Part shown: piece after piece, positions 47,630 through 55,384 of the stretch | Layout: each line of letters begins with the position of its first letter | Position numbering within the stretch: position 1 is the first letter of the stretch | Assembly: GCF_001056295.1 (NCBI RefSeq) | Contig: NZ_JVMD01000008.1 | Span: forward strand, 1 to 64,000 | Source of the DNA: Corynebacterium halotolerans | Lineage (GTDB): Bacteria; Actinomycetota; Actinomycetes; Mycobacteriales; Mycobacteriaceae | Direction: 5' to 3' | Length of the DNA stretch: 64,000 nt | Notes under the pieces: generated by a model | Told to the model about the DNA's origin: nothing | Databases searched by the model: none | What the model saw: the letters and a program-made list of their open reading frames with translations, nothing else | Made by a program: the position numbers and the translations under genes

Positions 47630-48241
47630 ATGAGTTCCCAAGGAAATCGCGATAGTGCGACGACGAAAACCCTGGCCATCGCCATCGGGGTGGTGGCCGC
47701 GGCGCTGGTGTTCGTCGTGGCCGTCGCCCTGGGCCTGTACCTCGCCTCCGGGAACGACGAACCCGACATGCCGGCCCCTGCACCGCGCACGTCGGCGACG
47801 TCGCAAAGCACGACCTCGTCGAGCTCGACGAGCTCGAGCTCGAGCTCGTCGTCCTCCAGTTCGTCGACGTCGTCGAGCACCAGCTCCTCGCCGACCACCG
47901 AGCCGCGCGACGACCTGGGCACCGGCCGCGACGACGTCGACGCCCGCGGCTGGACCGCTCCCCGCGCGCGCTGCCACGCGGGGGACCGGGCGCTGGCGGT
48001 CGTCGCCACCGACGCCGGCACCCGCGCCGCGGCGTGCGAGTCCCCCGACGGCACGAAGTACTACCGCGGCGACGCCGGCGACATGGGCTCCCTCGAGGCG
48101 CCGATCATCGTCGACGAAGGCGACCGCATCGTCGCCCGCAACGGCGCGTGGAAGTACCAGATGAGCCCGGAGGGGCTGCTCATCACCGAAAACAACGTCG
48201 TGCGCAAGAAGCAGGACGCCACCGTGTGGGGCCGCGCCTGA
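47630..48241 (+). CDS. Single-pass membrane protein with poly-Ser/Thr linker
   Basis: 203-aa protein I do not recognise. A short cytoplasmic start leads to one membrane helix (residues about 16-40, LAIAIGVVAAALVFVVAVAL), a linker of some 35 Ser/Thr residues (about 55-90), and a compact extracellular domain of about 100 residues with two Cys (ARCHAGDR; AACESPDG) that could form a disulfide. The linker is encoded by repeated TCG/AGC codons and is prone to slippage. It converges on upp with 28 bp between stops. Confidence 0.7.
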   Translation: MSSQGNRDSATTKTLAIAIGVVAAALVFVVAVALGLYLASGNDEPDMPAPAPRTSATSQSTTSSSSTSSSSSSSSSSSSTSSSTSSSPTTEPRDDLGTGRDDVDARGWTAPRARCHAGDRALAVVATDAGTRAAACESPDGTKYYRGDAGDMGSLEAPIIVDEGDRIVARNGAWKYQMSPEGLLITENNVVRKKQDATVWGRA

Positions 48242-48269
48242 GCGGGCCCCGGGCCGGGGCGCGGGCGGC

Positions 48270-48905
48270 CTACAGGTCGATGTTGCGCGGGCCGTACAGG
48301 CGGTCCCCCGCGTCGCCGAGCCCCGGCACGATGTAGGCGTCGTCGTTGAGGTCCGGGTCGATGGTCGCGGTGACCAGGCGCACCGGCATGCCGGACTCCG
48401 CCAGCGCATCCACGCCCGCCTGCGCCGACACCATGCACACCGCCGTGATGTCGTCGGCCCCGCGGTCGACCAGCAGGCGCAGCGCGTGCAGCAGCGAACC
48501 GCCCGTCGCCAGCATCGGGTCGACCAGGAACACCGGCTGGCCCGCCAGGTCAGCGGGCAGGGCCTCGAGGTACGGCACCGGCTCGTGGGTTTCCTCGTCG
48601 CGGGCCAGGCCGATGAAGCCGACCTGCGCGTCCGGGATCATCGACAGCGCCGGGTCGATCATGCCCAGCCCGGCGCGGATCACCGGGACGATGATCGGCG
48701 GCTTGCTCAGGCGGTGGCCGCGGGCGGTGGTCACCGGCGTCTCCACGTCGAAGTCCTCGACGTCGAGGCCGCGGCTGGCCTCGTAGATGAGCATCGCGCC
48801 GAGGTCGGCGAGCGCGGCCCGGAAACCCGAATTGTCGGTGCGGGCGTCGCGCATGATGGTGAGGCGCGACGCGGCGAGCGGATGATCCACGACGGTGATG
48901 TCCAT
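48270..48905 (-). CDS. upp: Uracil phosphoribosyltransferase
   Basis: Salvages uracil with PRPP to UMP. The 211-aa protein has the start [30 protein letters not shown], the PRPP loop [15 protein letters not shown] and the uracil-binding C-terminal [15 protein letters not shown]. The length is standard. Confidence 0.96.
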   Translation of the reverse strand: MDITVVDHPLAASRLTIMRDARTDNSGFRAALADLGAMLIYEASRGLDVEDFDVETPVTTARGHRLSKPPIIVPVIRAGLGMIDPALSMIPDAQVGFIGLARDEETHEPVPYLEALPADLAGQPVFLVDPMLATGGSLLHALRLLVDRGADDITAVCMVSAQAGVDALAESGMPVRLVTATIDPDLNDDAYIVPGLGDAGDRLYGPRNIDL

Positions 48906-49022
48906 GGCTCCCAAAATACAACGACGGGGGCGGCGGGCGGGGGCGCGCGAAAATCGGATGGAACCGATCGGCGCCGGGGCGCGTCTAAAGGGGCGACACG
49001 AACACCCGACCCGAGGAGCACC

Positions 49023-49373
49023 ATGCCCCATCCGCCGATCAGTCCACCTCCCGCCGCGCACCTGGCCGCCGATCCCGCGGCGCTGGCCGAGTCCGCCGCC
49101 ATGCTGCGCGGGCTCGTGCCCGCCGCGGCGCCTTCGCTTGCCGACGCCCGCGTCCCCGCCTCCGCCCCGGATTCGGGAATCGGGCGCTTCCTGGCGGCGC
49201 TGTCCGCGGCGTTGACCGAGCAGGAGGGCCGGGTCGCGGCTCTCGGGCGGTACGCGGGCGGCGCGGCCGGCGCCCTCGACAGGTTCGCCGGGGAGGTCGC
49301 CGACGCCGAATCGTCGTCGGCCGCGCGCTTCGACCGCGATGGGTTCGACCGCGATGGGGAGGTGCGGGCATGA
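49023..49373 (+). CDS. Small helical alanine-rich protein (ESX/WXG-like), partner of NlpC/P60 gene
   Basis: 116-aa helical, Ala-rich protein beginning [26 protein letters not shown] precedes ATG 49023. Its pattern (two helices around residues 15-35 and 50-100, no signal peptide or Cys) resembles the small ESX-associated proteins of actinobacteria, but I see no true WXG motif. The stop overlaps the next start (ATGA), so it is coupled to the NlpC/P60 gene and probably works with it. Confidence 0.65.
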   Translation: MPHPPISPPPAAHLAADPAALAESAAMLRGLVPAAAPSLADARVPASAPDSGIGRFLAALSAALTEQEGRVAALGRYAGGAAGALDRFAGEVADAESSSAARFDRDGFDRDGEVRA

Positions 49374-50204
49374 TCTCGCCGATGCAGGACGTCCCGCGGT
49401 TGCTCGCCGCCGCGGTGCCGGCCATTGCGGCGCCCGCGGCGGCAGCGGCGCCCACGTTCGTCGACGACTGGTGGGGCGTGGCCGATTCCGTGGCCGGGAA
49501 CTGGTCCGGCGAGGGCGGCGCAGCGGCGGCGGACAGCCTGCGCCGCGCCGCCACGGGGGCCGGGATCCTCGACGGGCATGCCGCCGGCATCGACGGCGCC
49601 GCCGGCGAAGGGCTGGGGTCCATCGCGGCCGCGGCGGCGGACATGGCGGCGATAGCCGCAGAGTTCCTGCTCAAATGCGCCGGCGCCGCAACGGGCGCGG
49701 CGGGGGCGGGACCGGCCGGTCCCCTGCTGGCGCTGACGGGCATGCAGGGCCACGCCGTCGACGCGCTCGCCGACGCCGGCGGGCGGATGACGCGGCTCGA
49801 CTCCGAACTCGCCGACCCCACGTCGACGCTGGAATCCATCGCCGGAGCCGACGTGGACATCCCCGATGCCCCGGCGCCGGCGGCCGCGCCGTCGGGAGGG
49901 GCGCGGGAGCCGGTGGCGGGAGCGGGCGACGGCGCGCCGACGCCCCAGGCGAAGGCGGCGGTCGAACACGCGCTGTCGGCGCTGGGCACCCCGTACCAGT
50001 GGGGCGGCAACACCCCGGGCGTGGGGCTCGACTGCTCGGGGCTGACGCAATGGGCCTACGGGCAGGCGGGCGTCGAAATCCCCCGCACCGCCGCCGAACA
50101 GGCGGTCGGGCGGCAGGTCGACGCCTCCGAGCTGCTGCCCGGCGACCTCGTGGTCTGGGACGGCCACGTGGCCATGGTCATCGGCGACGGGCAGATGGTG
50201 GAAG

Positions 50205-50245
50205 CCGGCGATCCCGTGCACACGGACTCGCTATATTGGGTACCA
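50205..50245. other. Probable left attachment junction of the element
   Basis: Coding similarity to NlpC/P60 fades at about 50215-50230, base composition shifts abruptly to CTATATTGGGTACCATGCAT, and the integrase ATG follows at 50245. The exact crossover is not defined without the right end, which is outside the window. Confidence 0.55.
50232..50245 (+). promoter_or_regulatory. -10-like TATATT directly before the integrase ATG (leaderless)
   Basis: TATATT (50232-50237) is seven bases before the integrase ATG, with no ribosome-binding site between, so the mRNA would start at the AUG. The box sits at the element junction; the matching -35 region would be in NlpC/P60 DNA when integrated, so expression may change on excision. 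Confidence 0.45.
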
Positions 50246-51696
50246 TGCATAAGTCCATCCGCGCCGTCATATATGCCCGCATTAGCCTCGACCGTCACGA
50301 CGAAGCCGGCGTCGAGCGGCAAGAAGAGCTGTGCCGTCGCCTGGCCGCGGCACATGACGCGGAGATAACCGATGTTTTTATCGACAACTCGATCTCCGCA
50401 TACGCGGGCGGACACCGGCCCGCGTACGAACGGCTCAAGGCGGCCATCGCCGGCGGCCGCGTCGATCGCGTGTACGTTTACGCCTCCGACAGGATCGCCC
50501 GCCGCGTCCGAGACCTTATTGACTACCTCGACGTGTGCACGCCCGGCGGCGTCACCACGCACACCGTCACGGGCGAAGTTCTCGACCCCGCCAGTAGTTC
50601 GGGCCGATTCCTCACCACCATCATGGGCGCCGTCGCCGAGCAGGAGTCGGCGCTCAAAGGGGAACGCGTACGCGCGGCCCGTCGCCAAGCCGCCGAGCGG
50701 GGCGTGCGGCGCGTCCACCGCCGATCCTTCGGTTTCACCGCGGGCATGGAGCACGTCGACGCCGAAGCGCAGGCCATCCGCGACGGCATCGACGGCATTC
50801 TCGCAGGTCAAAGCCTTTCCGCCATTGCCCGCGACTGGACCGAGCGCGGCCTGACCACCGTCCGCGGCGGCGCGCATACGCGCGGATCCGTCCGAGAAAT
50901 TCTCATGCGCCCCTCCGTCGCCGGCCTTTCGAGTTATCTGCCTACCAGGCCCGACGGCAGCAAACTCCGCGCGGACCGCGAGATCGTCGCCGAGGGCCAA
51001 TGGGAGCCCATCGTGGACCGCGACCAGTGGGAGCGGGCGCAGACGATCCTCTCCAACCCCGCCCGCCGACACCCCGGCGTCGGCGGCGCCGAGGTCCACA
51101 GCCCGCTGGCAGGCCTAGTCATCTGCACATGCGGCGACACCATGTACCGCCGTACCCGCAAAAGTCACCGCGCCGACGCCCCGCGCCGCGCCTTCTACTC
51201 CTGTCGCCGCAGCGTCCCCGGTCGCCAGCACGTCACCATCGGCAACGAGCTCGAAGCCCTCGTCGCCGCCACGGTCCTCGCGCACCTGGAGCAGCCCGAC
51301 GCCACCGACACCCTCGCCGCAGCCCTCGCCCCCGGCGACGCCGCCGCGGACCTCATTGTCGAGCGTCGCGACCTGCTCCAGCGGCGCGCTGACCTCGAAG
51401 AAGAGATGGTCGCCGGCCGCCTCGCCGCCAGCGTCTTCTCCCGCCTGTCCTCCCGCATCGAGGCCGATCTCGCCGCCCTCGACCAGCGCATCGCCGCGCA
51501 GACGACGGGGCCGTCCCCGGCCGTCCTCGACGCCGCCCGCGCGCCCGACGCGCGCGCCTGGTGGACTAACGCCGACGCGCGCGCCCGCCGCGACGTCACC
51601 GCGGCTTTTATCTCGCGGATCGACATCCGCCCCGGCCGCCCGGGCGCCAAGAAATTCGACTCCGAGCGCGTCAGCATCGTCTGGCGCACCGACTGA
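50245..51696 (+). CDS. Large serine recombinase (integrase)
   Basis: Site-specific integrase, 483 aa, probably responsible for insertion into the NlpC/P60 gene. The catalytic domain (1-150) has Ser14 in YARISLDRHDE, QEELCRR, and DRIARRVRDL with the arginines. The recombinase domain follows (near 170-265: SLSAIARDWTERGL). Then come a zinc ribbon (ICTCGDTMY ... FYSCRR, near 290-320) and a coiled coil (RRDLLQRRADLEEEM, near 370-440). The gene overlaps the tail of the interrupted host reading frame and starts 15 bp or so inside the element, the usual place for such integrases. Confidence 0.93.
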   Translation: MHKSIRAVIYARISLDRHDEAGVERQEELCRRLAAAHDAEITDVFIDNSISAYAGGHRPAYERLKAAIAGGRVDRVYVYASDRIARRVRDLIDYLDVCTPGGVTTHTVTGEVLDPASSSGRFLTTIMGAVAEQESALKGERVRAARRQAAERGVRRVHRRSFGFTAGMEHVDAEAQAIRDGIDGILAGQSLSAIARDWTERGLTTVRGGAHTRGSVREILMRPSVAGLSSYLPTRPDGSKLRADREIVAEGQWEPIVDRDQWERAQTILSNPARRHPGVGGAEVHSPLAGLVICTCGDTMYRRTRKSHRADAPRRAFYSCRRSVPGRQHVTIGNELEALVAATVLAHLEQPDATDTLAAALAPGDAAADLIVERRDLLQRRADLEEEMVAGRLAASVFSRLSSRIEADLAALDQRIAAQTTGPSPAVLDAARAPDARAWWTNADARARRDVTAAFISRIDIRPGRPGAKKFDSERVSIVWRTD

Positions 51697-51770
51697 CCCA
51701 CATCCGACCCGTATCACCGGGTACACCCGGTCAGACACTTCTCCTTGCGTTACCGACCAGCACCGGAACA

Positions 51771-51838
51771 TGTCTCATAAAGCCGGTTGCAATTTTTGAG
51801 ACACCATGTATCATGGAGTCAAGAACCCCGTGAAACAT
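51771..51838. other. Candidate res site: two adjacent 33-bp inverted repeats
   Basis: Subsite A (51771-51803) has ends TGTCTCA and TGAGACA. Subsite B (51806-51838) has ends ATGTATCATGG and CCGTGAAACAT, matching at 9 of 11 positions. They are two bases apart and lie 14 bp upstream of the resolvase ATG, the arrangement of Tn3-type res sites. A TCAGACA half-site at 51731-51737 may mark a third subsite. Confidence 0.65.
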
Positions 51839-51851
51839 ATCAGGAGCGAAC

Positions 51852-52448
51852 ATGTCGACGAAGTCAGGTCAGCGCGTCGCCTACGTCCGCGTCTCCAGCG
51901 CCGACCAGAACGTTGACCGCCAACGCGAGGCCATCGGTGACGTCGATCGCGAGTTCATTGACCGCATCTCCGGATCCAGTCGCACCCGCCGTGAGGGGCT
52001 TGCTGCCTGTATCGCATACCTGCGCGACGGCGACGTCCTTGCTGTCGCCAGTATCGATCGTTTGGCCCGCAGCACAAAAGACCTGCTCGACATCATCGAA
52101 GAGGTGACCGGTAAGGGTGCCGGCGTCGAATTTCTCAAAGAAGGAATGACCTTCTCCCCCGGCGCGCGCGACCCGAGGGACGAGCTGATGCTTACGGTCA
52201 TGGGTGCAATTGCCGCCTTCGAGAGGGCCATGATCCGCGAGCGCCAGGCGGAGGGCATCGCCATCGCGAAAGCGGAAGGTCGCTACCGCGGGGCCCCGCG
52301 GGCCATGACCGCAGAGATGGTCGCCGAAGCCCGTCGGCGCATCGCCGCAGGCGAAACGAAGGCCAGCGTCGCCCGCGACATGGGCGTCGGCCGCGCCACC
52401 CTGTACCGCTACCTCAGCGCTCACCAAGCAGACCCCGCCGGTCGGTGA
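51852..52448 (+). CDS. Serine resolvase/invertase (Tn3-resolvase type)
   Basis: 198-aa small serine recombinase. The catalytic domain (YVRVSSADQNVDRQ, Ser15; DVLAVASIDRLARSTKDL; MGAIAAFERAMIRERQAEGI) is followed by a short helix-turn-helix at the C-terminus (ASVARDMGVGRATLYRYLS). It lies after the integrase and just downstream of two res-like repeats, so it probably resolves multimers of the excised circular form. A terminator follows. Plasmids use such systems for stable inheritance, which suits an element with its own replication genes. Confidence 0.93.
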   Translation: MSTKSGQRVAYVRVSSADQNVDRQREAIGDVDREFIDRISGSSRTRREGLAACIAYLRDGDVLAVASIDRLARSTKDLLDIIEEVTGKGAGVEFLKEGMTFSPGARDPRDELMLTVMGAIAAFERAMIRERQAEGIAIAKAEGRYRGAPRAMTAEMVAEARRRIAAGETKASVARDMGVGRATLYRYLSAHQADPAGR

Positions 52449-52473
52449 CGTTGGCGGGGCCGGGTGTCCCACG

Positions 52474-52514
52474 AGAACCCCGACCCGGGAGACCGGGCCG
52501 GGGTTCTTTTTTTT
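52474..52514. terminator. Intrinsic terminator between resolvase and mobilization genes
   Basis: AGAACCCCGACCCGG pairs with CCGGGCCGGGGTTCT around a GAGA loop (one mismatch) and is followed by eight T. It ends the integrase-resolvase unit and also lies next to the stop of the convergent membrane protein gene (52522). Confidence 0.88.
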
Positions 52515-52521
52515 CGTGCGT

Positions 52522-53493
52522 CTACAGCCACCCGCGGTAGCGGTCGTGCAGCCGTACGCCGAGCCACCCGACCAGCGCCGTCAGCCCGGCGGCGCCGCTC
52601 AGCCCGCCAATGGCCCACGGGAGCTTCCACCAGCCCGACGCCGCCTCGAAACCATCCCAGATCCAGGAGAAGATCGGCCCGATCCCATAGACCCGGGCAC
52701 CAAGGTCGACAATCAAGGCGAAGCCGAAGACCAGCAGCGCCAGCGGCACCAGGGCCTGCAACACCTGCCCGATGCCGGCCCACCGCAGCCGCTTGCCGGC
52801 GCGCTCCATACGGTCGGCGCTGTCCCCGATCGCCACGGTAGCGTCCTCCAACCGCCGCGCTGCGCGACCCTGCGGCGCCTCGTGGTCCATCCGCCGCCCG
52901 ATCGCGTCGATCGCGGCGACGGTCTCCGCCGCCCGATCCTCAATCACCTTATCGAACTTGTTTTCGAACCTCTCCGTCATCAGGTCGACGACCTGGCCGG
53001 TGTCCAACGTGACCTTCGATTTCGCCGCAACCTCACGCGCAAGTGCCTCAGAGGTCGAGCTCAAGGCCTTCATCTCCTTCTCGAGACGCCGAGCGGTCGA
53101 AGCCGCGTCGATTTCGCGGCGCGTCACCGTCGACCCGTCGGCCAGCGTCACTTTCTCGCTGCCGGTCAGCGTCTCGCCGAGAGTCACGACCGTCTTCGTC
53201 AGCTCGTCGATCGCCGTTTGCTGCCGCGCGAGACGCTTGCCGACGTCGCTCAGCGTCGTCCCGGAGGCGTCGTCGGACCTCCGCGAGATCAAGTCCACCA
53301 CGGTCTCCAAGGTCCCGTTCTGCGCCTGCCTCAGCTGGTCGATCCGCTCCGCGAGCGTCTGCACGTCGACGTCGGGGGACGACGACCTCGAAGTCATCTG
53401 CCCGATCTCCTCGCGCAGTGCTGCGATCTCCCCGAGGATCCGATCCTCGAACTTCTGGCGCTCCTGCTGTGCGATCCTGTCCGCGACGCTCAT
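52522..53493 (-). CDS. Coiled-coil membrane protein overlapping the relaxase gene
   Basis: 323-aa protein. The N-terminal two thirds are helical and charged with coiled-coil heptads (QQERQKFEDRILGEIAALRE; AERIDQLRQAQNGTLETVV; ARQQTAIDELTKTVVTL), and two or three hydrophobic segments follow (about 240-265 and 285-315). Its first 149 codons are read in a different frame over the 3' end of the relaxase gene. In ColE1-type plasmids MbeB, a membrane-associated mobilization protein, is likewise encoded within mbeA; a similar role here is inference from position and shape, not sequence identity. Confidence 0.75.
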   Translation of the reverse strand: MSVADRIAQQERQKFEDRILGEIAALREEIGQMTSRSSSPDVDVQTLAERIDQLRQAQNGTLETVVDLISRRSDDASGTTLSDVGKRLARQQTAIDELTKTVVTLGETLTGSEKVTLADGSTVTRREIDAASTARRLEKEMKALSSTSEALAREVAAKSKVTLDTGQVVDLMTERFENKFDKVIEDRAAETVAAIDAIGRRMDHEAPQGRAARRLEDATVAIGDSADRMERAGKRLRWAGIGQVLQALVPLALLVFGFALIVDLGARVYGIGPIFSWIWDGFEAASGWWKLPWAIGGLSGAAGLTALVGWLGVRLHDRYRGWL

Positions 53494-54394
53494 CGCTATC
53501 TCCCGTCTCTCGAATCCCCGTCGCCGGCGTTGCTGCCGACCTCTGCTTGTTGATCTCGAAAATCTCGTGCGCGCCGGCGTACGTAAATTCCTCCGACATG
53601 ACACTCGCCTTGCGGCGGCGCATGCGCACTTTGCCGCCGGTCTCGTCGCGCATCTTGTACGTCCACCCGACCGACTCGCGCTCGGGCGTCGTCCCGTCGG
53701 CCGATGCTTTAATCTTGTGTTTCTTTTCCACCAGCTCGATACCGCGCTCCGCGAGCGCCGACTTGAATATCTCGGTGCTCGTCGTCGACTCTTGTGCCAG
53801 AATCTCCTCGATCTGATCACCAAGTCGGCGCTCGAACTCAGTGACCGCCGCGCCATCGCGCTTCAACTCCCACGGCGCCGGATTCGTGCGCCTACCGCGC
53901 TTCACCACGGACAAGTGATGCTCCCGCATCAGCTCATCGTTCTCCTTGGCCACCTGCCAATGCATCGTGCGTGTCGGCACTTTCCCCGTTGTTTTATCGT
54001 GATTGATGACTTTGATGTGGTTGTGCGGGTGACCTCCCGCGCTATCCGTGTGAGTAATGACGAGCGCATCGCAGTCCGGGTACAACCGCTTCGCAAGTTC
54101 GTACCCCAAACCGTTGACCGCCTGGATGTCATCTGGATCAGTCGGATCGAACTCCGTCGACTGAAAACTCTGGATCAGGCTCAGCGTTTCAACTTTTCGC
54201 CCATGAGCCTTCGCCATCGCCTCGGCATGATCGACAAATTCTTCGACGCTGCCTCGATCGCACAAGATCGCCGCAACTCGATCTGTGCCAGCCGCAACGT
54301 TCTCACGTCGCTGCTTCGTGCCCTTGCCACCCAAGACCTCGTACTCGACTGCTGAGCGCGTATGTCCAATTTTCCGGATGTGCGTGACGCTCAC
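53048..54394 (-). CDS. mobA: Relaxase / mobilization nuclease
   Basis: 448-aa DNA strand transferase that nicks oriT and pilots DNA into the recipient. The PF03432-like domain covers residues 1-250: candidate catalytic Tyr18 in SAVEYEVLGG, and the metal triad in THTDSAGGHPHNHIKVIN (about 112-130). Beyond residue 300 the protein becomes extremely Arg/Asp-rich, exactly where the DNA is also read as the next gene in another frame. ATG 54394 overlaps the mobC stop (ATGA). Confidence 0.87.
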   Translation of the reverse strand: MSVTHIRKIGHTRSAVEYEVLGGKGTKQRRENVAAGTDRVAAILCDRGSVEEFVDHAEAMAKAHGRKVETLSLIQSFQSTEFDPTDPDDIQAVNGLGYELAKRLYPDCDALVITHTDSAGGHPHNHIKVINHDKTTGKVPTRTMHWQVAKENDELMREHHLSVVKRGRRTNPAPWELKRDGAAVTEFERRLGDQIEEILAQESTTSTEIFKSALAERGIELVEKKHKIKASADGTTPERESVGWTYKMRDETGGKVRMRRRKASVMSEEFTYAGAHEIFEINKQRSAATPATGIRETGDSDERRGQDRTAGAPEVRGSDPRGDRSTARGDRADDFEVVVPRRRRADARGADRPAEAGAERDLGDRGGLDLAEVRRRLRDDAERRRQASRAAANGDRRADEDGRDSRRDADRQRESDAGRRVDGDAPRNRRGFDRSASREGDEGLELDL

Positions 54395-54804
54395 CGCGCA
54401 CCTCCCAAACGGTCGCGCACCTCGCGCATCGCCGACGCCGTTTCACCCAGGGCCATCATCAGCGCCTCGTGCTCGCTAAACGTGCGGCCTTGCAGCACAC
54501 CCTTGTTGAAAGCCCGTGTCAGCTGATTCAAATTAACGCCAACCTTGTTGACCTCAACCCGGAGCTCTGCGAGCTCCTCCGAGCGGCCCTGCGGGCCGCC
54601 ATCGATCGCTCCCGCGATCGCCGCCGGCATCGCCCGGCCATCGTCCTCGATAAAATCGAGGACGATGGCGCGGACGAATGCCGACGGCGCCAGGCCGAAC
54701 TTAGATGCCCGCGCTTTCACTTCCGCGAGTTCGACTTCGTCGAACCGCGTCGTGATGCGGGCATCTAAGTTCGGCCGTCGCCTGTCCGTGTTCGCGCGCG
54801 CCAT
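54391..54804 (-). CDS. mobC: MobC-like relaxosome accessory protein
   Basis: 137-aa protein with an N-terminal ribbon-helix-helix-like part (ITTRFDEVELAEVKARASKF) and the MobC signature VNKVGVNLNQLTRAFNKG near residue 90. Such proteins bind oriT and help the relaxase open it. The ATG at 54804 is correctly spaced from AGGAG; a GTG at 54807 is possible. Coupled to the relaxase by a four-base overlap. Confidence 0.87.
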   Translation of the reverse strand: MARANTDRRRPNLDARITTRFDEVELAEVKARASKFGLAPSAFVRAIVLDFIEDDGRAMPAAIAGAIDGGPQGRSEELAELRVEVNKVGVNLNQLTRAFNKGVLQGRTFSEHEALMMALGETASAMREVRDRLGGAR

Positions 54805-54807
54805 CAC

Positions 54808-55024
54808 CGGCTCCTGCGTCGCCGAGTGATGTCACGCCCGCCCACGGCCAGGAGGGCCCCGGCCAGGAGGGGTCGCCAGCAAACGGATTGTCGGACATCG
54901 CTTCGCTCGTCCGAAATCCGTGGCTGGCCGGGGAGGGGCTTCGCCCCTCCCCTGGACCCCTCCCGACGACACCGCAGAGCGGTGTCGCCCGGGCAAAACC
55001 CACCGGAAATTCCGGTCGCCGACG
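54808..55024. other. Candidate oriT region with three hairpins
   Basis: This gap upstream of mobC carries inverted repeats at 54893-54912 (TCGGAC/GTCCGA), 54930-54952 (GGGGAGGGGC, TTC loop) and 54967-54987 (CGACACCGC-AGA-GCGGTGTCG), plus a doubled GGCCAGGAGG near 54846 and 54861. An intergenic region next to mobC with nested inverted repeats is where oriT lies in small mobilizable plasmids. I could not recognise a known nic sequence. Confidence 0.45.
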
Positions 55025-55384
55025 TCACGGCTGATCACCGCCTCCCGGCGAAAAGTCGTCGCCGTCGTCATGCGCCGGCTGCTGCGCATCCGGCGTCGGC
55101 GCCGCCGCAGCGCGGCGACGAGCCGCCGAGCGCTTATCACGCTCGGCCTCGATCTCGACGCGGGCCTGCCGCTGCGCGTCAGCCCACAGCTCCGCATGAT
55201 CGCGCTCGATGATCTCGACGGCGCGCGCGTCGATGCGCTTCTGCTCGCGCTCCTGACGACGGCGCAGACGCGCGATCCTCTCGTCAGCGTCCTCCTTCGC
55301 GATCTCGATTTCAGCGTCGAGCCGCGAGAGGCCGGCAGCGACTTTCGCGTCAATCCGCTCCTGCTTGGTCATCTTCTTAGCCAT
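55025..55384 (-). CDS. Small charged coiled-coil protein
   Basis: 119-aa unrecognised protein. It is one long charged helix (KQERIDAKVAAGLSRLDAEI through to about residue 90) with heptad-like Leu/Ile/Ala, then a polar Asp/Gly tail. No membrane segment. Its ATG lies within the end of the upstream membrane-protein gene (8-nt overlap), so it belongs to the same transcript, which would run toward the candidate oriT and mobC. Confidence 0.7.
   Translation of the reverse strand: MAKKMTKQERIDAKVAAGLSRLDAEIEIAKEDADERIARLRRRQEREQKRIDARAVEIIERDHAELWADAQRQARVEIEAERDKRSAARRRAAAAPTPDAQQPAHDDGDDFSPGGGDQP

Larger units (their letters stand above)
49370..50368 (+). pseudogene. NlpC/P60 peptidoglycan endopeptidase, 3' end replaced by mobile element
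   Basis: Cysteine endopeptidase. The first 150 residues are Ala-rich helices with a Trp-Trp-Gly motif ([14 protein letters not shown]), as in type VII secretion-associated hydrolases. The NlpC/P60 domain starts near 195 with GTPYQWGGNTPG, catalytic Cys222 in LDCSGL and His266 in WDGHVAMVIGDG. Normal sequence ends near VEAGDPVHTDS (about 50230). The remaining 45 or so codons, to 50368, lie inside the mobile element and overlap the integrase gene. The Cys-His pair survives, but the last strands of the fold are missing or foreign, so activity is uncertain. Confidence 0.8.

Noticed and set aside
52772..54355. 527-codon + frame antisense to the relaxase
   Set aside because: Ser/Arg-rich product, no motif; the relaxase histidine triad and MobC coupling fix the coding strand.
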